This document shows positions 32,626 through 41,729 of a stretch of DNA of 52,451 bases, piece after piece. This DNA comes from CAZHHM01 sp964532225. Its GTDB lineage: Bacteria; Margulisbacteria; WOR-1; JAKLHX01. The notes under the pieces were generated by a model that had not been told where the DNA came from, did no database searches, and was given only the letters and a program-made list of their open reading frames with translations. Each line of letters begins with the position of its first letter. The first letter of the stretch is position 1. Position numbers and translations under genes: made by a program. The stretch lies in NCBI GenBank assembly GCA_964532225.1, contig CAZHHM010000011.1, positions 1 to 52,451 on the forward strand. Reading direction: 5' to 3'.

Positions 32626-34329
32626 ATGCCCGCTCTTTTTGATCTAAAGAAGCTTGTCATGATCGCGCTTGCGGTCATCCTGACGGTCACTCCGTTCTAT
32701 CTGTATTCCGACTTCATAAAGGCCTATTCCACGAACGTGATCTATCTTGACCAGTGGGACTATATCCCTCTGTTCGAAAAGCTTGACCAAGGGAGGCTGG
32801 CCGTTGCCGACCTCTTCGAACAATCGAACGAACACAGGCCGCTCCTGCCAAAGGCAGTTATGGTGACCATGGGGTATTTTACGGGCTACAATGTCCTGTT
32901 TGAGATCTGGGGCAACGTAGCGCTGCTGTTCGGCTCCTGTGTACTTCTGCTCCTACTGTTTAGACCCGACCTTAAGGACCCGAAAAGCCACATCGTGTTA
33001 GCCCCTGCCCTATGGGCAATGCTTTCTCTTAACCAGTGGGAAAGCGCTCTATGGGGTATCTGCATGGTCTGGTACATGGCGATGTTCTTCTTTTTTCTCA
33101 CACTGTACTTTCTGGTCAGAGCTGAGGGGCTGAACAGATATTTCTGGCTATCGGTGATATCTGCTGCCGCCACAAACCTATCTTGCGCCACAGGCGTGCT
33201 TGTATGGCCTATGGGGCTTGCCCTGCTGGTCTCGCATGCCTATTCCAAGGAGCGTAAATTCCTCTCTGGTCCGGCGATCATCTGGTGTGTCGCGGCCGCA
33301 GTGATGTACCTGATATATCTTTCCGGACTTAAAACACCCGGAAGGCCCTTCATGGTGAATCTCGGCAGCGGACTTATTGACAATCTTAAATACCTTTTCG
33401 CTTTTTACGGAGGATACTTTTACAGGCCCAAACTGGCGGTCATCATAGGGGCAGGCCTGTTCATTTCGTACATAACGGTGTGCGCCGTCTGGCTGAAAGA
33501 CCTTTTCACCTCAAAGAACGACAACAGGAAGAGCGATCCATATTTTGCGCTAATACTTGTCGTCCTGCTTTGCGGCCTCTTCCTGGTCACGGTAAGGGGA
33601 GGCATTGGCTGGAAGATGGCGCTTTCATCCAGATATGTCACTGTATCCGTATTCGGCATCATCGGCCTGTATCTCTGGTCTCTTACTTATCTCAGCGGAT
33701 GGAAAAAGAACCTGGCCGTCACTGTTCTTTTGCTTGTGATCGCGTCCGGCTATATTATGGGATACTCGTACGGGAGCGGCCGCGGGGAGGCGATCAAGGC
33801 CAACAGGAACCTTGGAAGGTATTACATCCTGTCCCAAGGCGAAAAACGGGACGAGGACCTGATCTATCTTTACGAATACCCAGGGTACGTAAGGTCAAAG
33901 ACGCCTTTCCTCGGGTCAAAGAAAATGAACATGTTCTCGATAGAGAATCCCGGGCCTTCAGCTTCCTTAGCACTGCTTCCCGGCAATGCCGACCTCGGGA
34001 TATACAATACGCTAAAAGCCAGGAAGGACGGCGGAAGCGACCTTATTGTGATATTCGGCTGGGCCTTGGATCCCGTAAGCAAAGGTCCTTCGGGCGGGGT
34101 CATTGCCACTCTTAACGGGCAATACGAGACACCTTCTGTCGCAAATGACCTCTATTCCCCTGATATCGCGAAGGCCTCCGGGGTGCGATCGCAAAAGTTC
34201 AGCACCTTCGCCGTTGAGATCGACGGGGCCCTGCTCAAAAAAGGCAGGAACGAGGTCACTTTCAAGGTCTTATCAGGCAACAGGAAAGGATATCATGGAG
34301 CAGAGAACGGCCTCATCTTCGACATCTGA
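32626..34329 (+). CDS. GT-C-like polytopic membrane protein, paralogue 1, with C-terminal beta domain
   Basis: 567 residues from ATG 32626 (a TTG is one codon upstream). About ten membrane helices. The first extracytoplasmic loop has D42-Q-W-D45 and, 28 residues after D42, H70-R71 in NEHRP. LSLNQWESALWG follows near residue 133 and ALSSRYVTVSVFG near 340. After the last helix comes GSKKMNMFSIEN, the equivalent of the C-terminal tail of the shorter paralogues, and then a beta-rich domain of about 100 residues (DLIVIFGWALDP to the end). The layout resembles GT-C glycosyltransferases that use polyprenyl-linked sugars. That function is inferred. Confidence 0.8.
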   Translation: MPALFDLKKLVMIALAVILTVTPFYLYSDFIKAYSTNVIYLDQWDYIPLFEKLDQGRLAVADLFEQSNEHRPLLPKAVMVTMGYFTGYNVLFEIWGNVALLFGSCVLLLLLFRPDLKDPKSHIVLAPALWAMLSLNQWESALWGICMVWYMAMFFFFLTLYFLVRAEGLNRYFWLSVISAAATNLSCATGVLVWPMGLALLVSHAYSKERKFLSGPAIIWCVAAAVMYLIYLSGLKTPGRPFMVNLGSGLIDNLKYLFAFYGGYFYRPKLAVIIGAGLFISYITVCAVWLKDLFTSKNDNRKSDPYFALILVVLLCGLFLVTVRGGIGWKMALSSRYVTVSVFGIIGLYLWSLTYLSGWKKNLAVTVLLLVIASGYIMGYSYGSGRGEAIKANRNLGRYYILSQGEKRDEDLIYLYEYPGYVRSKTPFLGSKKMNMFSIENPGPSASLALLPGNADLGIYNTLKARKDGGSDLIVIFGWALDPVSKGPSGGVIATLNGQYETPSVANDLYSPDIAKASGVRSQKFSTFAVEIDGALLKKGRNEVTFKVLSGNRKGYHGAENGLIFDI

Positions 34330-36223
34330 AATAACGGCAAGGATACTCGGCCTCATACTGCTGCTGCTGTTCTGCCTGGCCGTATTCCCTGTCCTGCCTT
34401 TGTATGTGATCAGTCCGGGAATAGACAACTCCTGGAGGTTCGCGATAAACCTCATCCCTTACACTTCATTCCTGTTCGGACGCGATGTTGTCTTCACGGC
34501 GGGCCCCCTGGGATACCTGCTGTACCCGGTGAACGTTTCCGACAATATCTGGTCTGGCATCGTGCTCAGGATGATAACGCAGGTCCTTTTCTTCTTAGTG
34601 CTGTCCGTATACGCGCTGAGGGCCGGCACAGGCAGGGCAAAAGTAAAGCTGCTGCTGTTCCTTGCGGCATTCTTGCTGGCTCACTTCCTGTCCATACACG
34701 AGGTCAACTATTACGGGTCATTCCTTCTTTTGCTGATAGCCTTGCTGGCGGACCTGGCATCAACGGCAGGGTCTCGCTCTTATGTGCCAATGGCCGCGGC
34801 AGCTTTCATCGGAGCTTCAGTGTTCTTCATGAAGTTCAATGTGGGGCTGGCCGCGCTCGGTTTCTTCGTCCTGTATTTCCCTGTGCTCTTCTTTCATGAC
34901 AGGCAAAGGTTCTACGGCTTGCTGCAGACTTTCATCGCCGTTTACGTTATATCCTTAACGGCCCTTTCTCTCTGGCTGATGGGTTCGGCCGCTTCAGCGG
35001 CAGGCTTCTTTTACAGGTCCTGGGTCATAACCGGCTCTTTCAGCGCCTCGGCCTCGCTTGTGGGAGACCATAAAGAACTGCTGATGGCGCTATTTGCCAT
35101 GGGCCTGTACCTTGTCCCGCTCATTGTCCTGAAGAAAGAAGGTTCTATGTCCCTGCCTTCGGCGGTCGGGACGCTGATGTTCCTCTTTGCGTCTTTCAAG
35201 CACGGCTTTGCCAGGCAGGATGCCCACGTTATTTCTTTCGCAGCATCCATAGCACTGTTCATAAGTCTGGCCGTACTGTTCTCAAGGGAAAAAAGGTCAA
35301 TCCTTGTCAACACGGCGGTCTTTATCATGATATTCGTCATATCGGTATCGCTTTTCGGCAGATACTCCGGTCTTGATCCTTTGAACTTCCGAAACAACAT
35401 GTCCCCTGCCGGTATCGCTGGCAAGGCCGGCACAATATTCGGTTTCAGGAACATAAAGCCGGGCATCGATAATTATCAGGAGCAGATGCTCAGGGACATA
35501 ACTCTGCCAGAGAACTGGCTGCCTGTTATCCGTCAGAAAGGTACCACGGTGGATATAGTGCCATGGGAACTTTCGTACGTCCATACATATAAGCTGAACT
35601 GGATGCCGTCGCCCGTTATCCAGCTGTATCCGATATGCGACAACAGGCTGGACACCCTTGCGGCATCTCATTTTTCTTCCGGCAAAGCCCCCAATCATCT
35701 TGTTGTAGAGTTCATGGCCATAGACGGCAGGAACATGATACTTGACTCCCCTGCGACATGGAGGGCGATATCTGGCAACTATTCCGTGGCGGACCGCGAC
35801 ACATCAGGAAGAAGGCTCCTGCTTAGCAGGAACAACACCCACAGACCCGGCAAACTGAAAATGGTATCGGCCGGGGATATCGACCTTTCAAAACCGGTCA
35901 TCGTTCCCCGTACCGACAAGCCTTTGTTCCTTCAGCTTGATATGAAGCTGAACCTGAAAGGATATATCAACCAGTATCTCTTCAGGATACCTCCCGTGTA
36001 CCTGGCCGCCGCGATGGAGGACGGCAGGACTGTCCAGATCAGACTGATGACGGATAACGCAAAGAACGCGCCTATGATAAGCCCTTTTGTGGAAGACATT
36101 GATTCGCTGTATGCTTTTCTTAAGGAAAAAAAGGGGAAAAGGCCGAATGCCGTACAGGTCTTCGGACCGGGACTTGATCACTACTTAAAACAGGCCTCGG
36201 CTGCCTGGCTGATAGAGGAATAG
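34295..36223 (+). CDS. GT-C-like polytopic membrane protein of a second type
   Basis: 642 residues from ATG 34295, chosen because AGGAAAGGA stands 4 bases upstream. The longer frame starting at 34103 would overlap paralogue 1 by 227 bases. The start lies 35 bases inside the previous gene. After the first helix comes SPGIDNSWRFAIN, then a short FGRDVVFTAGPLGYLLYP segment, which resembles other large GT-C-type families. About ten helices follow, with SFKHGFARQDAHV in a late loop (about residue 295), and then a soluble C-terminal domain of about 220 residues. It is not a close relative of the eight paralogues around it. Confidence 0.75.
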   Translation: MEQRTASSSTSEITARILGLILLLLFCLAVFPVLPLYVISPGIDNSWRFAINLIPYTSFLFGRDVVFTAGPLGYLLYPVNVSDNIWSGIVLRMITQVLFFLVLSVYALRAGTGRAKVKLLLFLAAFLLAHFLSIHEVNYYGSFLLLLIALLADLASTAGSRSYVPMAAAAFIGASVFFMKFNVGLAALGFFVLYFPVLFFHDRQRFYGLLQTFIAVYVISLTALSLWLMGSAASAAGFFYRSWVITGSFSASASLVGDHKELLMALFAMGLYLVPLIVLKKEGSMSLPSAVGTLMFLFASFKHGFARQDAHVISFAASIALFISLAVLFSREKRSILVNTAVFIMIFVISVSLFGRYSGLDPLNFRNNMSPAGIAGKAGTIFGFRNIKPGIDNYQEQMLRDITLPENWLPVIRQKGTTVDIVPWELSYVHTYKLNWMPSPVIQLYPICDNRLDTLAASHFSSGKAPNHLVVEFMAIDGRNMILDSPATWRAISGNYSVADRDTSGRRLLLSRNNTHRPGKLKMVSAGDIDLSKPVIVPRTDKPLFLQLDMKLNLKGYINQYLFRIPPVYLAAAMEDGRTVQIRLMTDNAKNAPMISPFVEDIDSLYAFLKEKKGKRPNAVQVFGPGLDHYLKQASAAWLIEE

Positions 36224-36225
36224 AC

Positions 36226-37491
36226 ATGCTGAACTGGACAAAGGCAAAAGCAGCTTTTTTTGTGTCCGTGACAGCAGCTCTTGCTGTCGCGTATTTCGCT
36301 TTTCTTTTCAGGTTCTACGTGAATGTGATCTACTGGGATGAATGGCACAACATCAGCCTTTTCGTGAAGCTTTTTACCGGAGGGCTCGGCATATCCGACC
36401 TCACTGCCTTTTACTACGGGCACAGGCCGGTATTGCCCAGGCTGATAGTCCTTCTCCAAGGGTCTTTTTCCGGATACAGCATCCTTCCGGAGCTTCTTAT
36501 AGGTGCCGGTTTCCTTTTCGGCGCGACAGCTGTCATGTACAGGATATTCAGGTCTGCCTGCGGAGGAAGCCCCCTGCTCTTCCTTCCGGTCGCGGTACTT
36601 ATGCTCAGCTTGCGCCAATGGGAGAACATAACGTTAGGGATATGCTCAGTTGCATGGTACCCGCTTCTCTTCTTCTCTGTCTCCTCCGCGTATTCGCTTT
36701 ACCGCTCAAAAGGCACGGACCGCTCGTTCTTTCTTGGTCTGATTTTCAGCGCGCTGGCCACATTAACTCTGGCCAACGGGCTGATATGCTGGATAACCGG
36801 CGCTTTCCAGCTCCTTTTCAAGAATGACAAAAGGCCGCTTGGCATATGGGCCGCTTCTTTTGTTTTACTGATCGTCCCCTATTTCTTTGACGCTTTCAGG
36901 TACGGTAGCGATTTTTTGTACACGGGAAAACCGCTGGCAACGGCCCGGTTCCTGCTGGCCATGATAGGCGGACTTTTCGTGCAGCCGGAGCTGGCGGTGA
37001 CCGCCGGTGTCGGGATCGCACTCGGGACCTTCTCGCTGGCCATTCTGGAGCTTTCCCGAAAAGGAAAGCCCGATGAGCGGACGGTGATGTTCATATCTCT
37101 GGCTTTTATCTCGTTCTTCGGCTCAGCACTTGTGACCCTGACAAGATCGGGATACGGACTTGATTACGCCCTTTCCTCAAGGTTCTATGCATTTACCGTA
37201 CTCGGACCTGCGTCTTTATATCTCATGGTCCTATCTGTTCCGGCAGGAACGGTAAAGAGAGGCCTTATTTCACTGCTCATTCTGATGATAATTTCATCTT
37301 ATGTTTTTGCGATCCCTGTCTCCGTTGCCCGGGCTGAAAGCCTTGCCAGGTTTAAGATGATGTCAAAAGAGATAATGCTCTATCCGGACAGGTTCGGCGA
37401 TAAAGCCCTTAAAGATGTTTTCAGCGATACGGCAAAGGCAAGGACACTGATGATCCTGATGAAAAAATACGGATTGAACGTGTTCAGATGA
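36226..37491 (+). CDS. GT-C-like polytopic membrane protein, paralogue 2
   Basis: 421 residues, about ten helices. After the first helix D38-E39-W-H stands in NVIYWDEWHN, then H66-R67 in YGHRP, 28 residues after D38. LSLRQWENITLGICSVAWY is the second conserved segment, ALSSRFYAF the third, and the protein ends with ILMKKYGLNVFR, the short cytoplasmic or surface tail shared by the shorter paralogues. It begins 2 bases after the second-type gene and its stop overlaps paralogue 3 by 4 bases. Confidence 0.8.
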   Translation: MLNWTKAKAAFFVSVTAALAVAYFAFLFRFYVNVIYWDEWHNISLFVKLFTGGLGISDLTAFYYGHRPVLPRLIVLLQGSFSGYSILPELLIGAGFLFGATAVMYRIFRSACGGSPLLFLPVAVLMLSLRQWENITLGICSVAWYPLLFFSVSSAYSLYRSKGTDRSFFLGLIFSALATLTLANGLICWITGAFQLLFKNDKRPLGIWAASFVLLIVPYFFDAFRYGSDFLYTGKPLATARFLLAMIGGLFVQPELAVTAGVGIALGTFSLAILELSRKGKPDERTVMFISLAFISFFGSALVTLTRSGYGLDYALSSRFYAFTVLGPASLYLMVLSVPAGTVKRGLISLLILMIISSYVFAIPVSVARAESLARFKMMSKEIMLYPDRFGDKALKDVFSDTAKARTLMILMKKYGLNVFR

Positions 37492-38741
37492 GGATACCGG
37501 CAAGACACACATTCTTACCGGCAGCCTACGCTTTACCGGTCCTGTTCTTTGTGATGTTCATCCTGGCCTTCGGAGTGAACGTTCTTTATGCCGATGAATG
37601 GCACAATATCCCGCTGTTCGAAAAGTTCTATTCAGGAAATTTATCATTAGGGGACCTGACCTCATATTACTACGGTCACAGGCTGTTCGTTCCTAAGCTC
37701 ATTACCGTGCTTATTGGGTCCCTGACGGGCTACAATATCATTGTCGAGCTCCTTATAGGTGCTGCATTCCTTATTGGAAGCGTCTTCATCCTGTGGCGGG
37801 AGTTCAGGGTCGAGAAGGGAAAAGCTGCACTCTTTATCCCGGTAATGCTTCTCATGTTCAGCTTGGGCCAGTGGGAAAATATCGTTCTCGGCGTGTGCTC
37901 GACCTCCGGCTTTGCAGCTCTCTTCTTCTTTGTTCTGGCAACTGCGCTGTTAAGGCGCGCGGACAGGCCCGGCATCTCTTTCTTCACAGCAGTTCTGTCC
38001 GCCTTGCTTGCTTCGTTCTCTATCGCTAACGGCCTTGCCTGCTGGCTCACCGGGGTTTTCCAGCTCAGCCTGAAAAAGAACAAGAGCATGTTCCTTATAT
38101 GGGCGCTAATTGCGTATGCCGTATTCTGGGCATATACAGCCGATATTATCCCGGCAGCGAACAAGGCGATCATTCTGCCTCCGCATCCTGCACAGGCCCT
38201 GGTCTTCCTGGCCGCCTCTCTCGGGAATATATTGCATAATCCCGTGCTTTCGGTCATTGCAGGAGCTGTCGTACTTTGTCTTTCTGTTCCCGTCATTTAC
38301 TCAACGATCCGTTCAAAGGACGAGGACAACATGCAATACGCCGCGCTGATCATTTTCTCGCTGGCAGGAGCCGTTATGATGTCACTGGGCAGAAGCTACA
38401 GGGGGACAGATTATGCTCTTGAGACCCGCTTTGTCACAATGATGCTTCCCGCGCTTGCAGGCATCTATTTGTATTTCGCCAGGAGCTTCACTGCAAAAAC
38501 ACGCGCAGTGCTTCCCGTGGTCGTCCTTTTGTCATTAACAGTATACGCTTCAGGGGCCATGAACGGCATCAAGGGAGCTGGAGAGATGAAGGAAAGAAAG
38601 CTCGAAATTTCACGACATTTACTCAATGGTGATATCGGCTCTCTTACAATGACGGACAAGCTGCTGCCTGATAAAGCGGAACTTGAAAGAAGGATAGTGA
38701 CGATGAAGAGATACCGCCTGAACGTATTTTCCGCGGACTAG
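37488..38741 (+). CDS. GT-C-like polytopic membrane protein, paralogue 3
   Basis: 417 residues. D36-E37-W in VLYADEWHN, H64-R65 28 residues after D36, FSLGQWENIVLGVCSTSG, ALETRFVTMML and the tail TMKRYRLNVFSAD. It is closest to paralogue 2, with shared DEWHN, YYYGHR and DLTSYY-type text. The start overlaps paralogue 2 as ATGA. Its stop TAG shares the palindrome CTAG (38738-38741) with the stop of the convergent methyltransferase gene, so there is no gap for a terminator between the two. Confidence 0.8.
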   Translation: MRIPARHTFLPAAYALPVLFFVMFILAFGVNVLYADEWHNIPLFEKFYSGNLSLGDLTSYYYGHRLFVPKLITVLIGSLTGYNIIVELLIGAAFLIGSVFILWREFRVEKGKAALFIPVMLLMFSLGQWENIVLGVCSTSGFAALFFFVLATALLRRADRPGISFFTAVLSALLASFSIANGLACWLTGVFQLSLKKNKSMFLIWALIAYAVFWAYTADIIPAANKAIILPPHPAQALVFLAASLGNILHNPVLSVIAGAVVLCLSVPVIYSTIRSKDEDNMQYAALIIFSLAGAVMMSLGRSYRGTDYALETRFVTMMLPALAGIYLYFARSFTAKTRAVLPVVVLLSLTVYASGAMNGIKGAGEMKERKLEISRHLLNGDIGSLTMTDKLLPDKAELERRIVTMKRYRLNVFSAD

Positions 38742-39994
38742 ACTATAACCCTCGGTTCCGGCAGCGGCACTATGAATTTCCCTTTATATCCGAGCTCTTT
38801 CAGTTTGGGGATGAGCTCGTCGGCAATATGCCAGGAGAACAGGAGCGCGTATTCCGGCTGGTCCTGGAAAAGCTTTGCCTCATCAAGTATCGGGATGAGC
38901 GTCCCCGGAACATAGTTGCCTATCTTGTGTGAACCCTTGACCTCTACCACGGCATCTATGATGCCGTCGTCAAGGCCGACATAGTTGACCAGAGTGCTTG
39001 CCCTTGAAGGCGCGCTTATGCCGAATATCGATCCGCCGTTTTCCTTGATCCCCGACAGCAGCTCATACAGCTTCAGCTTGGACATCATGACCTTGTCCTT
39101 GAAGCCCCTGAGGCTCTCAATGTCGGTGACAACACGGCGTTCCTTCTCGAGCAGTATCTCAACGCTCTGGTTCGGCTTGAAATAGTCTTTTTTGCCGGCA
39201 TAGACCCTTATGGAGCCTCCGTGAGTGGGGATCCTTCTCGCGTGCAGTATCTCAAGCCCGTGGTACTCAAGGAGATATTTGATGCTGTGCAGGCTGTAAT
39301 ACCTGAGATGCTCATGGTAAACAGTGTCATATTGGAGGGTCTCGATTAGCGGCAGCAGATAATGCGATTCGGAGATGAAAAAGCTGTCGTGCTTCATCAG
39401 CCGTATGATGTTCTCAAGAACGGTATTCGGGTCCTCGATATGTGCAAAGACATTGGTCGCCGTGACTATCTTCGCCTTCCCGTGATTTTTCAGCACCTGG
39501 TCGGCCGTCGCTTTGTTGAAATAGTCGATGATCGTCGGGATGCCTCTTTCGATGGCGATGCGCCCTATCTCTTCGGGCGTTATCCCGAGCACTTTGTGCT
39601 TGCCCATGAAGTTCGAAAGGAGATTGCCGTCATTACTGCCTATATCCACTATCAGATCGTTAGGCGAAAGATCAAGTATCGCGGAGCATTCTTTGTACAG
39701 GTCGGCGAAATTCTCCCTGAGGATCTTTGTGGTACTGCTTGTATAGGGATACTCCGGAGGGAACAGGATCTTGGCGTCGACGATCAGGCCGAGCTGCACC
39801 AGATGGCACCTCGGGCAGTATAGAAGCTGCGCAGGATAACTGCTCTGTTCGTGCGGTTTCTCACCGATCTTGTTAAGCTTGTTGACCGGAGGCAAATAGC
39901 CCAGAAAAAGCAGCGGCTGCAGCTCCTTGTAGTCGCAGGTCTGGCACCTTTCGACCACTTTGCTGGAACCGGTATTAAAAGCTTCGCCTGCCAT
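38738..39994 (-). CDS. Zinc-binding class I methyltransferase (sugar C-methyltransferase type)
   Basis: 418 residues. The N-terminal zinc site is formed by Cys17/Cys20 and Cys60/Cys63. A SAM-binding core follows near residue 115 (IVDIGSNDGNLL) with ATNVFAHIEDP near 187, and a C-terminal Rossmann-like domain contains IFGISAPSRASTLVNYVG. This three-part layout (Methyltransf_13, core, Methyltransf_14) is that of NDP-keto-hexose C-methyltransferases such as TylCIII. It would add a branch methyl to a keto-sugar. Start and epimerase stop overlap as TAATG. Confidence 0.88.
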   Translation of the reverse strand: MAGEAFNTGSSKVVERCQTCDYKELQPLLFLGYLPPVNKLNKIGEKPHEQSSYPAQLLYCPRCHLVQLGLIVDAKILFPPEYPYTSSTTKILRENFADLYKECSAILDLSPNDLIVDIGSNDGNLLSNFMGKHKVLGITPEEIGRIAIERGIPTIIDYFNKATADQVLKNHGKAKIVTATNVFAHIEDPNTVLENIIRLMKHDSFFISESHYLLPLIETLQYDTVYHEHLRYYSLHSIKYLLEYHGLEILHARRIPTHGGSIRVYAGKKDYFKPNQSVEILLEKERRVVTDIESLRGFKDKVMMSKLKLYELLSGIKENGGSIFGISAPSRASTLVNYVGLDDGIIDAVVEVKGSHKIGNYVPGTLIPILDEAKLFQDQPEYALLFSWHIADELIPKLKELGYKGKFIVPLPEPRVIV

Positions 39995-40947
39995 TATGCC
40001 CCTTTCATGTTATCAGAATACCATTTTGCTGTCTTTGCTATGCCTTCGTCAAGTGATATCTTTGGCGAATAGCCCAGGGCCTTCATCTTTGAGATATCCG
40101 GGCATCTTCTCGGCGTCCCGCCGGCAGACAGCTTGCCCGGTACTAACTCGATCTTCTTTTTGAAATATGAGCCTACCTTTTTGGCCAGCTCGGCAATGCT
40201 TATCTCGTTCTCCGTACCTATATGATAGATGTTCATGTGCTCTCCGGACCTTTCGAGCAGCATTACGCCGTCCACGAAATCATCGATATACACAAAGGCC
40301 CGCGTTTCTCCGCCTGTCCCCTGTATCTCGAACCTGCCGCCGCTAAGGTCTGCCATTCTCCTGATGAACTGAGGAATGACATGCTCGGTGCCCATGTCCG
40401 GCCCGTAAACATTGTGCGGTCGGAATACAAGGACCCGCTTAAAATGCTTTCTTCCGTAGTTGAGGGCCATCAGTTCGCTGATGATCTTGCCGCCGGCATA
40501 TGAGTATCTGGGATTCAGCGGGTCGGGAATGGAGATCGCGGCCGATTCGTCCGTAGGCACGCGCTCAGGGGTCTGGTAGACCTCCGAGCTGGAGGCCAGG
40601 ACAAGCTCGGGGACATGGTTCTCAAGCGCGGCATCAATGACGTTCACGATACCTTTCACCCCGACATCAAGGACCTTCTCTGGCATGGAGTAGAAGAACT
40701 CAGTGCCGTTCACAAAAGCCAGGTGATAAATGGAGTCGACCCCTTTGCACGCCCTCATCACGGTGCCGGGATCACGCACGTCGCCGGAAAAGATCTCAAC
40801 ATCATTTTTTACATCGTCAAGCCTCCTGAGAGGCCCCCTCGAGGCGTCATCGAGAACTCTTACTCCGTATCCGTCCTTCACCAGGCGTTTCACAAGAGCG
40901 GATCCTATAAAGCCGGACCCTCCGGTCACAAGTATTTTTTTCTTCAT
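39994..40947 (-). CDS. NAD-dependent sugar epimerase/dehydratase
   Basis: 317 residues, extended short-chain dehydrogenase. The dinucleotide site is GGSGFIGSALVKRL (residues 8-21). The catalytic set is SSSEVY and YSYAGGK (Tyr-x3-Lys form). HNVYGPDMGTEHVIPQF and the substrate-binding AFVYIDDFVDGV are typical of nucleotide-sugar epimerases. The TDE motif of 4,6-dehydratases is not at the usual place (SSE instead), so a 4-epimerase or reductase-like role is more likely. It sits between the GT2 gene and the C-methyltransferase. Confidence 0.9.
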   Translation of the reverse strand: MKKKILVTGGSGFIGSALVKRLVKDGYGVRVLDDASRGPLRRLDDVKNDVEIFSGDVRDPGTVMRACKGVDSIYHLAFVNGTEFFYSMPEKVLDVGVKGIVNVIDAALENHVPELVLASSSEVYQTPERVPTDESAAISIPDPLNPRYSYAGGKIISELMALNYGRKHFKRVLVFRPHNVYGPDMGTEHVIPQFIRRMADLSGGRFEIQGTGGETRAFVYIDDFVDGVMLLERSGEHMNIYHIGTENEISIAELAKKVGSYFKKKIELVPGKLSAGGTPRRCPDISKMKALGYSPKISLDEGIAKTAKWYSDNMKGA

Positions 40948-40955
40948 TTATTTCG

Positions 40956-41729
40956 CTATCCTTCGGTAGTAGTCAAAGGGACCCTGAGCAGCGGCTTCTG
41001 CACTTTTTTCCACTTAGGGAGATTGAATATGCCCCAGGCGAACCAGCGCAAATAGGCCGTGACCCAGGGGCCGAACTTGAAAGTCGATTTGCCGCCGTAC
41101 AGCCTGTCGACAGAAATTATCGGCACCTCTCCTGTCCTTTTTCCCAGGATCTGCGCCTTTATGGACATCTCGAACGCGAACGACCATCCTCCCGGATTGG
41201 ACCTCAGGTCGAGGCTTTCGAAGACCTCCCTGCGGAACATCTTGATGCCTGTTGTGCAGTCTGTAAGCGCTGAACCGGACAGCGTGTTAAAAAGCATGTT
41301 CGCAGTCCTTGAGAGGACCTGGCCAAGCATGCTCCCTCCCAGCCTTCTTCCGCCGTAGGCATATCTTGTCGCGGTCACAAGCTCGCACCCCTGGTCCATA
41401 AGAGCTAGCATGTCGGAGATGGCAAGCACAGGGCCGACTTCGTCCACGGCAAAGATCAGCATGATGTCTGAAGCGGAATTTGCGACCCCCGCCCTGACGG
41501 CGTTAAGGACGCCTTTCCCGAGGGCGTTCACCACAAGCTTCACGTTGGCGAACCTGCCTTTTAATGATCTCACCCTGGGGACCGTGGTATCGTCTGGCGA
41601 ATCGACAACAAAGATGATCTCGCTGGGGACCTCGACAACTGCTCCAAGCATCCTGAGCATCACTTCGATATTGGCGCCTTCGTTCCTGACGGGCATAATT
41701 ATTGAGAGCTTAGTTCCTGCGTTTTGCAT
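40956..41729 (-). CDS. Family 2 glycosyltransferase, polyprenyl-phosphate type (DPM1-like)
   Basis: 257 residues. The start LSIIMPVRNEGANIEVML and VVDSPDDTTVPRV, then GKGVLNAVRAGV, the AVDEVGPV acidic motif, VTATRYAYGGRR, a TDCTTGIKMFRREV segment and SVDRLYGGKSTF correspond to dolichol/polyprenyl-phosphate sugar transferases (DPM1, GtrB). No C-terminal membrane helices are seen beyond a weak hydrophobic patch near AYLRWFAWGIF. Such enzymes transfer a sugar from a nucleotide to polyprenyl phosphate, making the donor used by GT-C enzymes. It overlaps the aminotransferase gene by 20 bases. Confidence 0.88.
   Translation of the reverse strand: MQNAGTKLSIIMPVRNEGANIEVMLRMLGAVVEVPSEIIFVVDSPDDTTVPRVRSLKGRFANVKLVVNALGKGVLNAVRAGVANSASDIMLIFAVDEVGPVLAISDMLALMDQGCELVTATRYAYGGRRLGGSMLGQVLSRTANMLFNTLSGSALTDCTTGIKMFRREVFESLDLRSNPGGWSFAFEMSIKAQILGKRTGEVPIISVDRLYGGKSTFKFGPWVTAYLRWFAWGIFNLPKWKKVQKPLLRVPLTTTEG

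Noticed and set aside
33480..34115. Open frame inside paralogue 1 (211 codons)
   Set aside because: Basic, Arg-rich translation in another frame of a well-supported membrane protein gene.
34103..34294. Longer N-terminus for the second-type GT-C-like protein
   Set aside because: The extra 64 residues are hydrophilic, overlap the coding end of paralogue 1, and a good ribosome-binding site precedes ATG 34295.
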